Origin: Actinacidiphila sp965342175
Lineage (GTDB): Bacteria; Actinomycetota; Actinomycetes; Streptomycetales; Streptomycetaceae
Assembly (NCBI RefSeq): GCF_965342175.1
Contig: NZ_CBDRBL010000008.1
Coordinates: forward strand, 1 to 64,000
Length of the DNA stretch: 64,000 nt
Direction of reading: 5' to 3'
The position numbers were made by a program, and so were the translations under genes. This document shows, piece by piece, positions 7,568 to 15,081 of this stretch; the first letter of the stretch is position 1; the number at the start of each line of letters is the position of its first letter. Below the pieces are notes generated by a model. That model saw only the letters and a list, made by a program, of their open reading frames with translations, was not told the origin of the DNA and ran no database searches.

Positions 7568-7796
7568 GTTTCCTCTGTCTCGCCAAGGTTCAGACCTCTG
7601 ACGGTAAGCATCCGGACTTGAGGTCGGCGCCGTTCCGGCTGGCCCAAGTGCTTCGATCGGCCTTCGGTCTTTCGGTTCATGACCTGCAATACGTCACCGC
7701 ATGGGTGCAAGGTGAGATTTCACTGGAAACACTGGAAAGAGCGCCTTCAGATGACTCGGTAAGTCAGCCTCAGCTCATAACATTCTGTAGAAATTT
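7568..7796. other. Lower-GC gap between vapB and integrase
   Basis: About 230 bp that is visibly richer in A/T than its surroundings. It holds one TGACGGTAA element (7599-7607), similar to the repeats at the integrase end. A plus-strand frame contains FRLAQVLRSAFGLSVHDLQ followed by YVTAWVQGEISLETLERA, which reads like a piece of a small regulatory protein, but it has no convincing start and runs into the palindrome. I do not call a gene. Confidence 0.4.
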
Positions 7797-7836
7797 CGAG
7801 AGGCCCCACCGAATAGCTATTCGGTGGGGCCTCTCG
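7797..7836. terminator. Perfect 40-bp palindrome at the integrase end
   Basis: Twenty-base arms with no spacer: the left arm CGAGAGGCCCCACCGAATAG is exactly complementary to the right arm. It lies within the last codons of the integrase frame. As RNA it makes a very stable hairpin on either strand; no long U-tract follows, so a bidirectional terminator is likely but not certain. A recombinase or repressor site is the alternative. Confidence 0.6.
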
Positions 7837-7842
7837 GGCGTT

Positions 7843-7866
7843 TGACGGCAACGCTGACGGCAACGC
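7843..7866. repeat. Tandem 12-bp repeats, likely integrase arm sites
   Basis: Two exact copies of TGACGGCAACGC (7843-7854, 7855-7866) in the 3' end of the integrase gene. Related elements occur at 6315-6324, 7599-7607, 10070-10077 and 10082-10091, i.e. beside both att-like repeats. Clusters of short direct repeats flanking a core are typical arm-type binding sites of tyrosine integrases. Confidence 0.55.
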
Positions 7867-8770
7867 CAGCGGACGACGGCCGCGGCGGGTGGGTCGTCGT
7901 GGTCGCCATCGGTCGACCTGAGGGCGTTGCCGAGGGTGTCGATGGCCTGGCGCTGGAGGCGGAGCCTTACGTGGGCGTAGACGCCGGCGGTGACGCCGAT
8001 GTGGGCGTGCCCCAGGAGTTCCTTGATCACGACGAGGTCGACGCCCTGTTCCAGAAGCAGGGTGGCGGTCGAGTGCCGTAGGTCGTGAAACCGGATGCGG
8101 CGAAGCCCTGCGCGGTTGAGGAGTCGACTGAAGCTGCGGGTGAGATTGGCGGGTTCGAGAGGGCTGCCGGTGGGGGTGGTGAACACGAGGCCGTTGTCCG
8201 ACCAGCTCGTGCCCGCGGCCTTGCGTGCCTCATCCTGCTGTTCCCGGTGAGTCTTCAGCGAGTTGACGCATTCGATGGGGAGGACGATGCGACGTTCGGA
8301 TGCACGGGTCTTGGTGTGCAGGACGGTCAGGCCGCTGGTGCGGGTGCGCTGGAGGGAACGGTGGACGGCGGCGGTTCCTGTGTTGAGGTCAAGGTCGTCC
8401 CAGTGCAGCCCAAGGAGTTCGCCCTTGCGGAGCCCGGTGTGCAGGGCGAGTTCGTACAGGGCGTGGAGCCGGTCGCTGCTGGCTGCGTGGAGGAACTGCC
8501 GGGCCTCGCTCGCGGTGAAGGGCTTGAAGCGCCGGGGGCGGGGTGCCGGGATCTTGACATTTCGGGCGACGTTACGGGGAAGGTCGTCTTCGCGGACGGC
8601 GTGCTCCAGGGCGGACTTGAGGACCGAGTGGACGTAGGTCACAGTCAGCGGGGAGAGCCGCTTGTTGCAGCACTGGCCGATGGCGCAGCAGGAGCGCCGG
8701 TCGGCGTCCTGCCCCTGGGTGCAGCACTGGCAAGCGACGCGGAGGCGGTCGAGGAAGGTGCGGACGTCGC

Positions 8771-8968
8771 GGGCGCCACCGCGACCACCCCGACCATGAT
8801 GCCGAGGCTGATGACCAAGACGGCAGGGAGGTCACCGAACCCGCAAGCGGAACGGCGGCCCGCGTCGAGGCGCTGGAACGTGCCCTGGCCGACGCCCTCG
8901 AGGAGATCGCCGACCTCCGTCACCGCGTCCAGGCCCTGGAGGCGGGCGGAGAGGAGCAGGACCACTGA
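8771..8968 (+). pseudogene. C-terminal fragment of an unidentified coiled-coil protein
   Basis: A plus-strand frame ends with RVEALERALADALEEIADL then RHRVQALEAGGEEQDH and a TGA at 8966. Its heptad-like spacing of Leu/Ala predicts a coiled coil. No ATG or GTG lies in frame, and the 5' side merges into the broken 5' end of the integrase on the other strand, so a deletion junction probably lies near 8770-8830. Family not recognised. Confidence 0.4.
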
Positions 8969-9328
8969 CCCGCCGCGCCGGGCGGGCTCCCGGGCTGCGT
9001 TCAGATTTTCTCTTCGAGGTTCAAGGCGGGCCCGCCCGCCAAGGCTGACCGCCGTCGCCGACAAGCCCCGCCGCTTGCTCCCGCGATCAGGCGCTACTGG
9101 AGGGCCGAGCCGAAGCGGTAGCCGGGCTGCGGGAGCGGCAACCGGCCAGATCGCCGGGATGATCGGAGCCGGGCTCCTGGCGGAGCAAGCTATCGCCTAC
9201 GACCGTCCTACGGCCGGGTCGCAGGCACGGGGCCGACCAGGGGGCCGACCCTTCACGTGCGTCGCGCAGGCTCACCGAGGGCGGTGGTCGGCACCACGCC
9301 AGCGGTGGTGAACCTTCTGCTGATCCGG
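8969..9328. other. Gap without a recognisable gene
   Basis: About 360 bp. No frame gives a recognisable protein; short hydrophobic readings such as ATGQIAGMIGAGLLAEQAIA have no start context. It probably consists of eroded element DNA. It contains a short inverted repeat (CGGGCCCGCCCG area near 9030) and otherwise nothing I can support. Confidence 0.4.
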
Positions 9329-9352
9329 CTGTCCGAGGCGGTGGGGTCGTCC

Positions 9353-9358
9353 TACACT
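9353..9358 (+). promoter_or_regulatory. -10 box of a leaderless antitoxin promoter
   Basis: TACACT with the GTG start codon only 6 nt downstream (9365), so transcription should begin at or next to the start codon. The -35 region (CTGTCC near 9329) is weak. The architecture is the same as at the two other antitoxin genes at 6204 and 7529. Confidence 0.5.
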
Positions 9359-9364
9359 GCTGGC

Positions 9365-9640
9365 GTGACCGCTGCATACGACTACGAGGACATGCACCAC
9401 CTGGTGGACCGGCTCACCCCGACCCAGGTCCGACGCCTGCGCCTGCTCGTCACCCAGGACGAGGAACTGTCCCAGGTCGCCCAGTCGCTGCCGGCGGTCG
9501 AAGCGAACGAGGACGAGGAGTCGGTCCCGGCCGGGCTGCTGGCCCTGATCGGCAGCGTGAACGGCCCAGAGGATTTGGCCGAGCGGCACGACGACTACAT
9601 CCGCGAGCGGATGCGCGAGCGCTTCGGCGACTCGGCGTGA
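9365..9640 (+). CDS. Antitoxin of a second PIN-toxin pair
   Basis: A 91-residue acidic protein, MTAAYDYEDMHHLVDRLTPT through ALIGSVNGPEDLAERHDDYI to RERFGDSA. The N-terminal part (VDRLTPTQVRRLRLLVTQDEEL) resembles DNA-binding antitoxins seen with VapC in actinomycetes, and the C-terminal DDYIRERMRERF helix is a typical toxin-binding tail. The GTG at 9365 is preferred to an upstream in-frame GTG because it fits the -10 box. Its TGA overlaps the toxin GTG by 4 nt (GTGA, 9637-9640). Confidence 0.75.
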   Translation: MTAAYDYEDMHHLVDRLTPTQVRRLRLLVTQDEELSQVAQSLPAVEANEDEESVPAGLLALIGSVNGPEDLAERHDDYIRERMRERFGDSA

Positions 9641-10047
9641 TCGCCACGGTCCTGGACACCGGCCCCCTGGCCGCGGCGTTCAACGCGGCCGACCGGCGCC
9701 ACCCCGAGTGCGCCTCCCTGCTGACGTCGCTGACCGGCCGCCGCCTGCTGCCCAGCCCGGTCATGACCGAGGTCTGCTGGCTCCTGGAGCGCTGGCCCCA
9801 GGTCGAAGCGGCGTTCCTCGCCGAGGTCGCACGGGGAACATTCGAGCTGGTCCACCTCACTCCCACCGACCTGACGCGCATGGGCGAGCTGGTCCTCCAG
9901 TACGCCGACTTCCCGCTCGGCGGGGTCGACGCCTCGGTCATCGCGGTGGCCGAGCGCTTCGGCGTGGACCGGGTAGCCACCCTCGACCGGCGACACTTCA
10001 GCGTCGTCAAGCCCGCCCACGTCCCCGCGCTGACACTCCTGCCGTAG
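9637..10047 (+). CDS. vapC: PIN-domain toxin (VapC-like), second copy
   Basis: A 136-residue PIN protein. VLDTGPLAAAFNAADR holds the first catalytic Asp, MTEVCWLLE the central Glu, and GGVDASVIAVAERFG with VATLDRRHFSVV the remaining acidic residues. It is clearly different in sequence from the PIN toxin at 6862-7242, so it is not a recent duplicate. It is translationally coupled to the antitoxin through GTGA and sits immediately inside the right att-like repeat, mirroring the toxin pair next to copy 1. Confidence 0.87.
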   Translation: MIATVLDTGPLAAAFNAADRRHPECASLLTSLTGRRLLPSPVMTEVCWLLERWPQVEAAFLAEVARGTFELVHLTPTDLTRMGELVLQYADFPLGGVDASVIAVAERFGVDRVATLDRRHFSVVKPAHVPALTLLP

Positions 10048-10145
10048 CCCGACCAGCGGCCCATACCCCTGACGGCAGTACTGACGGCAACAAGCGCGGA
10101 CACCAGGGCACAGCCACGGACGCCAGCGGAGCACGAAACCACCGG

Positions 10146-10193
10146 TGACCTGCGAAAACGCAGGTGGGGAGGGGTCGCGTAGCACACGTACTA
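10146..10193 (+). repeat. att-like direct repeat, copy 2
   Basis: Second copy of the 48-bp repeat (44/48 to 6379-6426), preceded by two TGACGGCA elements (10070, 10082). Its last bases, CACACGTACTA, form the start of a reading frame (HTYYVVAGSTPILV) typical of polymorphic-toxin linkers. Sequence similarity between the copies ends exactly at 10193. Confidence 0.65.
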
Positions 10194-10330
10194 TGTGGTG
10201 GCGGGGTCGACGCCGATCTTGGTTCGCAATCCAGGGTTGTGGGGGGATGGCACTCGCACTTACGAGTTCCAGGGCAGCCCGATGAGCCTTCATGAGTTTG
10301 CGGATTCGGTCGGCGCTAAGTCCAAGGGCT
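10182..10330 (+). pseudogene. Polymorphic-toxin (RHS/pretoxin) stub
   Basis: The plus frame reads HTYYVVAGSTPILVRN and then GLWGDGTRTYEFQGSPMSLH. The first part closely matches the VAGxTPxLVHN motif that precedes C-terminal toxin domains of RHS and other polymorphic toxins. An in-frame TAG lies just before CAC (10179-10181), and the frame degenerates after about 45 codons. Base composition is lower in GC than the neighbours. Only a stub of a once larger gene remains. Confidence 0.55.
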
Positions 10331-10457
10331 GTTTCCTGGGTTTCGCCGCGCGGTCAGGTCCGGGAATCGCCGGTTGTACCGCCCTACCGCGTACGAAGGG
10401 GAGTCGGCCGTTTCGGCGCCCGCCCTCGCCTCGCGGCGGCGCGGTCCTCGAGGCACG

Positions 10458-11300
10458 TCACCCCTGCCAGACGGCGGCCACCGAAGGGGCCAGCCCACGG
10501 GCCTGGGCGTAGCCCGCGCGGGCGGCAGCCGCCCGGCGTGCGTCGTCCGCCATGTTGCGGCCCATCACGCGCCGCGCGGTGCGATCCGGGGACAGCAGGA
10601 CGACGCGCGCTCCGGCGTCGGAGAGTTCCGCAGCCTGCTGCGAGGCGCTGGGATGCGGCCCGACCGCCCGGGGGACCGGCGCGACGGCCAGTACCCGCGG
10701 GTACCCACGTGCGAGCTGGAGGTTGGCGGTCGAACGGCTGCCGCCGTCCATCCAGCGCCGGCCCCGCACGGTGACAGGCGGCCATACGACGGGCACGGCG
10801 CAGCTCGCCGCCACGGCTTCGAGGAGGGTCGCTCCGGAGCGCGAGTCGAACACCTCGGTCCGCCCGTTCTGCGCGTCGACCGCGGCGATCCGCAACTCCC
10901 GCTCGGGCCAGGCGCGCACGTCGCCCAGGAGCCCGCCGATCGTGTCGAAGACGTTCGACTGCGGGCCTGTCCGGGCGTCCGATGCGGCCCGGGCGAGGCG
11001 TTCGACGGACCGCTGGGGATCGCGGGAACCGAGCGCCGCCCACAGGAAGCGCGCCGTCTGGCGCACCGTCACCGGCAGACGGACCGCGTCCGCGCCGGAG
11101 AGCTGACGCTCGTAGAGTTCCGCGGCCGGGGCGCCGGACCGGAGTCGGGAACCGAAGACGGCACCGGCGGAAGTGCCGATCACGACGTCCGCGCCGTCGT
11201 CGAGATCGATCCCGGCCTCGGCGAGCCCGGCGAGCACCCCGGTCAACCAGGCTCCCCCCACCGGTCCGCCGCCGCCGAGCACGAGTGCGGTGCCGGACAT
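10458..11300 (-). CDS. Patatin-like phospholipase
   Basis: A 280-residue acyl hydrolase with the patatin catalytic dyad: the glycine-rich oxyanion loop LVLGGGGPVGGAW at the N-terminus, the nucleophile in GTSAG (about residue 44) and the catalytic Asp in MDGGSR (about residue 175). It would hydrolyse lipid acyl esters in the cytoplasm or at the inner membrane; no signal peptide is seen. The ATG at 11300 follows GAGGGGGA. It is divergent from a TetR gene; a 28-bp palindrome between them is the likely shared operator, so the TetR protein probably controls this gene. Confidence 0.9.
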   Translation of the reverse strand: MSGTALVLGGGGPVGGAWLTGVLAGLAEAGIDLDDGADVVIGTSAGAVFGSRLRSGAPAAELYERQLSGADAVRLPVTVRQTARFLWAALGSRDPQRSVERLARAASDARTGPQSNVFDTIGGLLGDVRAWPERELRIAAVDAQNGRTEVFDSRSGATLLEAVAASCAVPVVWPPVTVRGRRWMDGGSRSTANLQLARGYPRVLAVAPVPRAVGPHPSASQQAAELSDAGARVVLLSPDRTARRVMGRNMADDARRAAAARAGYAQARGLAPSVAAVWQG

Positions 11301-11392
11301 GTATTCCCCCTCTTCGTGAACGACCGCGAGCGAGCCGCCCGCGGGAAGGCAAAGCGGGGACTGGTCCCCGGTTGCCCCTGCGACGGTACCAT

Positions 11393-11420
11393 CCGTACCG
11401 GGGAGCACTCCCCGGTACGG
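11393..11420. promoter_or_regulatory. 28-bp palindromic TetR operator
   Basis: Perfect 13-bp arms (CCGTACCGGGGAG and its complement) around a CA spacer, centred between the divergent patatin and TetR genes, 20 bp before the TetR start. Length and symmetry fit a TetR-dimer site that would repress both directions. The half-motif GGTAC also recurs just upstream at 11385-11389. Confidence 0.7.
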
Positions 11421-11440
11421 TGTGAGGAAAGGGAGACACG

Positions 11441-12097
11441 ATGGGCGGCCGTTCGCCGGTAGGGCGCCGCGATGCGCTGCGCAACCGCAAGCTGCTGACG
11501 GACGTGGCCCGCCAGGTCTTCTCCGAGCACGGCCTGGACGCCCCGCTAGATGAGATCGCCCGGCGGGCGGGCCTGGGCAACGCCACCCTCTACCGCCACT
11601 TTCCGACTCGTGCCGCGCTCGTCGACGAGGTCTTCCGGGAAGCGCTCACGGAGACCGCGGCGGCCGGCGAGAGGGCGCGAACGACCGAGGACGCATGGGA
11701 GGGACTGACGGAATACCTGCGGACGGTGTTCGCGGGTCTGGCCGCGGACCGCGGTACCAACGACCTGATGACCACCAATCTGGAAGGCGTCGCTTCCCTC
11801 GAGGTGATTCACGCCCACAACCGCCGAACCATCGACGAACTGCTGCGGCGTGGTCGGGAACAGGGCACCGTCCGCCCGGACGTCACCACCGAGGACCTGC
11901 TCTTCACCTTGGCGGCATTGGGCAGGGCTGTCCCAGCGCTCACCACGGTCGCCCCGGACGCCTGGCTCCGCCCCCTTGCTCTGCTCCTCGACGGACTTCG
12001 CACCAGCCCGACCGCGTCCCCCCTGCCCGCGCCTGCCCTCGATTCCCGGCAGCTCGGCGAGGTGCTGCGCGATCTGGGACCGCAGAGGCGGCGTTGA
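11441..12097 (+). CDS. TetR-family regulator
   Basis: A 218-residue repressor. The HTH occupies about residues 18-60 (LLTDVARQVFSEHGLDAPLD through GNATLYRHFPTRAALVDEVF), followed by an all-helical ligand domain of the SbtR/TetR_C_13-like kind. The ATG at 11441 follows AAAGGGAG at 6 nt. It is transcribed away from the patatin gene with a palindromic operator between, so autoregulation and control of the phospholipase are likely. The ligand is unknown. Confidence 0.92.
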   Translation: MGGRSPVGRRDALRNRKLLTDVARQVFSEHGLDAPLDEIARRAGLGNATLYRHFPTRAALVDEVFREALTETAAAGERARTTEDAWEGLTEYLRTVFAGLAADRGTNDLMTTNLEGVASLEVIHAHNRRTIDELLRRGREQGTVRPDVTTEDLLFTLAALGRAVPALTTVAPDAWLRPLALLLDGLRTSPTASPLPAPALDSRQLGEVLRDLGPQRRR

Positions 12098-12348
12098 GAG
12101 GCCGCTGGCCCGCACGGACGGGCAGACAGGCCAGGCCGCACCAGTGACTGCTCCGCCTTGGTGTCGCGATCGGGCCGACAAGGCTCGCTGAGCGCCCCAT
12201 CCCGTGCTCCTCGGGGGCATGCCGCACCCACCCCCATCGCTACCGCTGTGGGTGGTGGCAGAGCCTGGCGTGGAGACGGTCTCGGGCCGGAACGTCGGGG
12301 TTCGCGCGGGCCGCCGCAGAGCACCGGCCGGGGCGGCGGCGTGAACAA

Positions 12349-12393
12349 CGACGCCCGAGGGGGACGCGCACCGTGCGTCCCCCTCGGGCGTCG
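12349..12393. terminator. Bidirectional hairpin between tetR and the anti-sigma gene
   Basis: Perfect 19-bp arms (starting CGACGCCCGAGGGGG) with a 7-nt loop, in the gap between the convergent tetR and anti-sigma genes. The 250 bp between the tetR stop and this hairpin show no gene. Confidence 0.75.
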
Positions 12394-12407
12394 GGCCCCG
12401 CGGGGCT

Positions 12408-13118
12408 CTACGTGGGAACCGACACCAGCCGCTGCCCCTGGGACGTGACGACGTCGAAGCGCGAGATGTCGTCCGGTTGCAGCCCCGCCGACCCGTCCAG
12501 GGTGAGCGCATCGGGCTGGCCGGAGGTGCCGTAGCCCGTCGCCGGGACGCTCCAGGTGCTGACCGTCTGCTGGGAGCCGTCCTTGCCGACGACGACCAGG
12601 CGGCAGGTCAGCGGGCCCCGGACCCCGGCGAGGGTGAGGCCCACCTCGCTGCCCCACTTCTTCTCGTTGACGCCGACGGTCGCCTTGACGCCCGTGGCGT
12701 TGTCGGCGCCGGTGAACTGCTCCGCGTACGCCTTGGCCCTGGGCTCGTCCGAGCCGTCGGTGGCGAGCACCGCGGCGGTCGGGCCCGCCACGATCAGCGC
12801 CACCGAGGCGGCGAGCGCGAACACCCTGCGCCGGGAGCGGATCCTGCGTTCGTCGGCGACCTTGACGAGGAGCTGCCCGAGCGCCTTGTCGCCGGGGGGC
12901 GGGACGGGCGCGCCGGCGCCGGCGGGGGCGAGCTCGGCGAGCACCGGCACCAGGCCGCTGAGCTCGTCCAGCTGCTTCCCGCACTGGTGGCAGAGGGCGA
13001 GGTGCTGCTCGAAGCGCGCCATGTCGGCCTCGTCGAGGACCCCGAGGACATAGGCCCCGACGTCGACATGCGGGTCCTGGGGGGTACCCGCCCCGGAGTC
13101 GTAACCGTGGACCGTCAC
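12408..13118 (-). CDS. Zinc-finger anti-sigma factor (RskA-like)
   Basis: A 236-residue single-pass membrane protein. The N-terminal cytoplasmic domain has the zinc anti-sigma motif HLALCHQC (His-x3-Cys-x2-Cys) near residue 40. A transmembrane segment (VFALAASVALIVAGPTAAVL) lies around residue 100, and the extracellular part resembles RskA (GLTLAGVRGPLTCRLVVVGK). It would hold the ECF sigma factor inactive until a surface signal triggers proteolysis. The GTG start at 13118 overlaps the sigma gene's TGA by 4 nt, giving equal production. Confidence 0.9.
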   Translation of the reverse strand: MTVHGYDSGAGTPQDPHVDVGAYVLGVLDEADMARFEQHLALCHQCGKQLDELSGLVPVLAELAPAGAGAPVPPPGDKALGQLLVKVADERRIRSRRRVFALAASVALIVAGPTAAVLATDGSDEPRAKAYAEQFTGADNATGVKATVGVNEKKWGSEVGLTLAGVRGPLTCRLVVVGKDGSQQTVSTWSVPATGYGTSGQPDALTLDGSAGLQPDDISRFDVVTSQGQRLVSVPT

Positions 13119-13666
13119 GAGGTGGTCACACCCCTTTCCTCAAGAGCGATTTTCAGGGAGCGCAGGGCGTAGAAGACCCGGGAGCGCACCGTGCCGGGCG
13201 GCACCCCCAGCTCCGCCGCCGCCTCGTTGACCGTCCGGCCCTTGAAGTACGTCTCGATCAGCACCTGGCGGTGGGCCTCGGTGAGATCGTCCAGTGCGTC
13301 GGAGATCGTCATCAGCCTCAGGGAGCGGTCGAGTTCGTCCTCGGCCGGGAGCTGGTCGAGGGCGGCCGGGGAGGCTTCCGGGGGCCGTGCCTGACGGCTG
13401 CGGTGGCCGTCGATCACGATGCGCCGTGCGACCGTCACCAGCCACGGCCGCAGGGAACGCGCTGTGGGGTCGAGCTGCGACGCGCTCTTCCACGCCCGCA
13501 GGAGGGTCTCCTGCACGACGTCCTCGGCCAGGAAGCGGTCACCGCCGACCAGCCGGAGGACGTAGGCGAACAGGGCGCCCGCGTGTTCACGGTAGAGCGC
13601 CCGTACGAGGTCCTCCTCGGGTCCCCCACCGGAGCGATGGTCGGCCACGGACGCATCCTGCCCCAT
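13115..13666 (-). CDS. ECF RNA polymerase sigma factor
   Basis: A 183-residue ECF sigma factor. Region 2 (LYREHAGALFAYVLRLVGGD through AEDVVQETLLRAWK) is at residues 20-60 and region 4 (LIETYFKGRTVNEAAAELGV, then TVRSRVFYALRSLK) at about 130-175. The start chosen is the ATG at 13666 (MGQDASVADHRS); further in-frame starts upstream would add a basic tail. It is paired by a GTGA overlap with its anti-sigma gene, an arrangement like SigK/RskA or Streptomyces SigL-type pairs. Targets unknown. Confidence 0.9.
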   Translation of the reverse strand: MGQDASVADHRSGGGPEEDLVRALYREHAGALFAYVLRLVGGDRFLAEDVVQETLLRAWKSASQLDPTARSLRPWLVTVARRIVIDGHRSRQARPPEASPAALDQLPAEDELDRSLRLMTISDALDDLTEAHRQVLIETYFKGRTVNEAAAELGVPPGTVRSRVFYALRSLKIALEERGVTTS

Positions 13667-13925
13667 CGGCCGCCGCGGGGCGAGTCGTCGCAGAGCCTGC
13701 CGTCCCATCAGCGCCCGCCCGGTCCGTGCGCGCGGGAGGCGCCCGAAGCGCCCGCGGAGGCGGCGACCGCCCCGTCGGCGGCGAGGGCGCCCGCCCGCAC
13801 CGCCCGGTGCGCGTTCCGTACATGCATGCCAAGGCCCCCGGCACTCTCTCGTCGGTGCCCCGCCCCCGGTCGGGCGGTCGCCCACTCATACGGGGGCGGG
13901 GGCGGATGTGCTCAACGTCCCCGGG
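13667..13925. other. Upstream region of the sigma gene
   Basis: About 260 bp between the sigma gene and the panB terminator, both on the minus strand. No protein is recognisable. On the minus strand a GGAAC element (near 13813) follows a TGCATGCATG stretch and could be the -35 of a sigma-autoregulated promoter, but I cannot place a matching -10. Confidence 0.35.
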
Positions 13926-13966
13926 AAAAACCTTCCGCCCCGGGGAGGGGGTGCCCAGGGCGGAAG
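13926..13966 (-). terminator. Intrinsic terminator of panB
   Basis: Hairpin CTTCCGCCC/GGGCGGAAG (9-bp arms, 13932-13966) followed on the minus strand by TTTTT (13930-13926), 65 bp after the panB stop. A U-tract like this is unusual in such GC-rich DNA and makes this a convincing rho-independent terminator. Confidence 0.75.
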
Positions 13967-14030
13967 CCGGCGGTGGGTCGCACCGCCTCAGGGGGAGTCG
14001 CGCCCAGCGGCGCGGCAGGTCATCGGAGGG

Positions 14031-14912
14031 TCAGTGGAAGCTGTGCTCCGGGGCCGGGTAGGCGCCGCCCACGACGTCCTCGGCGAAAGCCTTCGCCGCG
14101 CCGCCGAGGGTCTCGCGCAGCGCCGCGTACTGCTTGACGAAGCGCGGCACCCGGCCGCCGGTCATCCCGGCGAAGTCCGTCCAGACCAGCACCTGGGCGT
14201 CGCACTCCACGCCCGCACCGATGCCGACCGTCGGGATGTGCAGGATGCGGGTGACCTCCGTGGCCAGCTCGGCCGGGACCAGCTCCAGCACGACGGCGAA
14301 GGCGCCGGCGCCCTGCACGGCCTTGGCGTCGCGCAGCAGCTGCTGGGCGGCCTCCTCGCCGCGGCCCTGGACCGGGTAGCCGCCGAAGGCGTTGACCGAC
14401 TGCGGGGTGAGGCCGATGTGGGCCATCACGGGGATGCCGGCCTGGACGAGCAGTTCGATCTGCTGGGCGGAGCGCTCGCCGCCCTCCAGTTTCACGGCCC
14501 CCACCCCGGCTTCCTTGACCAGCCGCGTGGCGCTGCGCAGCGCCTGCGTCGGGCCCTCCTGGTACGAACCGAACGGCAGGTCGCCGATGACCATCGCGCG
14601 CTTGGTGCCGCGCACGACGGCGGCGGACAGCATGGTCATCTCGTCCAGGGTGACCGGGACGGTGCTGTCGTAGCCGAGGTGGCAGTTGCCCATCGAGTCG
14701 CCGACCAGCAGCACGGGGATGCCGGCCTCGTCGAAGACGGAGGCGGTCATGGCGTCGTAGGCGGTGAGCATGGGCCACTTCTCGCCGCGCTCCTTGGCGG
14801 CGGCGATGTCCCGGACGGTGATCCGCCGGGTCCCCTTGCCTCCGTACAGCGCCTTGCTGCTGTCGGGAGCGGGCTGGGCGGGCGTCTGGGCAGCCGAAAC
14901 GGCATGCGTCAT
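14031..14912 (-). CDS. panB: 3-methyl-2-oxobutanoate hydroxymethyltransferase
   Basis: PanB transfers a hydroxymethyl group from 5,10-methylene-tetrahydrofolate to ketoisovalerate, the first committed step to pantothenate and coenzyme A. The 293-residue protein has the family's TIM-barrel motifs: MLTAYDAMTASVFDEAGI, VGDSMGNCHLGYDSTVPVTL (Mg-binding Asp), VKLEGGERS (catalytic Glu region), MAHIGLTPQSVN and TVGIGAG. An ATG 21 bp further upstream exists, but AAGGAG sits 8 nt before 14912, which decides the start. It is divergent from the MFS exporter at 15082 and ends in a U-tract terminator. Confidence 0.97.
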   Translation of the reverse strand: MTHAVSAAQTPAQPAPDSSKALYGGKGTRRITVRDIAAAKERGEKWPMLTAYDAMTASVFDEAGIPVLLVGDSMGNCHLGYDSTVPVTLDEMTMLSAAVVRGTKRAMVIGDLPFGSYQEGPTQALRSATRLVKEAGVGAVKLEGGERSAQQIELLVQAGIPVMAHIGLTPQSVNAFGGYPVQGRGEEAAQQLLRDAKAVQGAGAFAVVLELVPAELATEVTRILHIPTVGIGAGVECDAQVLVWTDFAGMTGGRVPRFVKQYAALRETLGGAAKAFAEDVVGGAYPAPEHSFH

Positions 14913-15036
14913 GGGAACGGCTCCTTGTGTCATCTCGAGGCGCCCTGACGGCGTCCCCGGACCGCTTCCATGCTGACATGTGCCGTGGTTCGCGCAAAGG
15001 GGGGCGTCCTCCACGCGCCTTTGCCCAGCTTTTACA

Positions 15037-15055
15037 ATACGAGACGGTCCCGTAT
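15037..15055. promoter_or_regulatory. TetR-type operator before the DHA2 exporter
   Basis: Imperfect palindrome ATACGAGAC-G-GTCCCGTAT (one mismatch) 27 bp upstream of the exporter start, in a locally A/T-rich promoter patch. It is the likely site of the TetR encoded at the end of the same operon. Confidence 0.65.
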
Positions 15056-15081
15056 CGGAAATCTGGTCTTAGTTTTGCCAC

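Larger units (their letters stand above)
7770..8831 (-). pseudogene. int: Tyrosine integrase, 5'-truncated
   Basis: The catalytic domain is intact: TGLRKGELLGLHW gives the first Arg, HDLRHSTATLLLEQG the His-x-x-Arg and GVYAH the nucleophilic Tyr. Upstream of the only usable start (GTG 8642) the same frame still reads FLDRLRVACQCCTQGQDAD and CCAIGQCCNKRLSPL, a Cys-rich stretch of Streptomyces integrases. It then degenerates and hits an in-frame TGA at 8832-8834 without a start codon. The N-terminal arm-binding and core-binding parts are therefore missing. The end of the gene overlaps two tandem 12-bp arm-like repeats and a 40-bp palindrome. Confidence 0.75.

Noticed and set aside
7546..7845. 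Small plus-strand gene between vapB and the integrase
   Set aside because: It contains a plausible peptide segment but begins inside the vapB operator and ends in the 40-bp palindrome, with no ribosome site.
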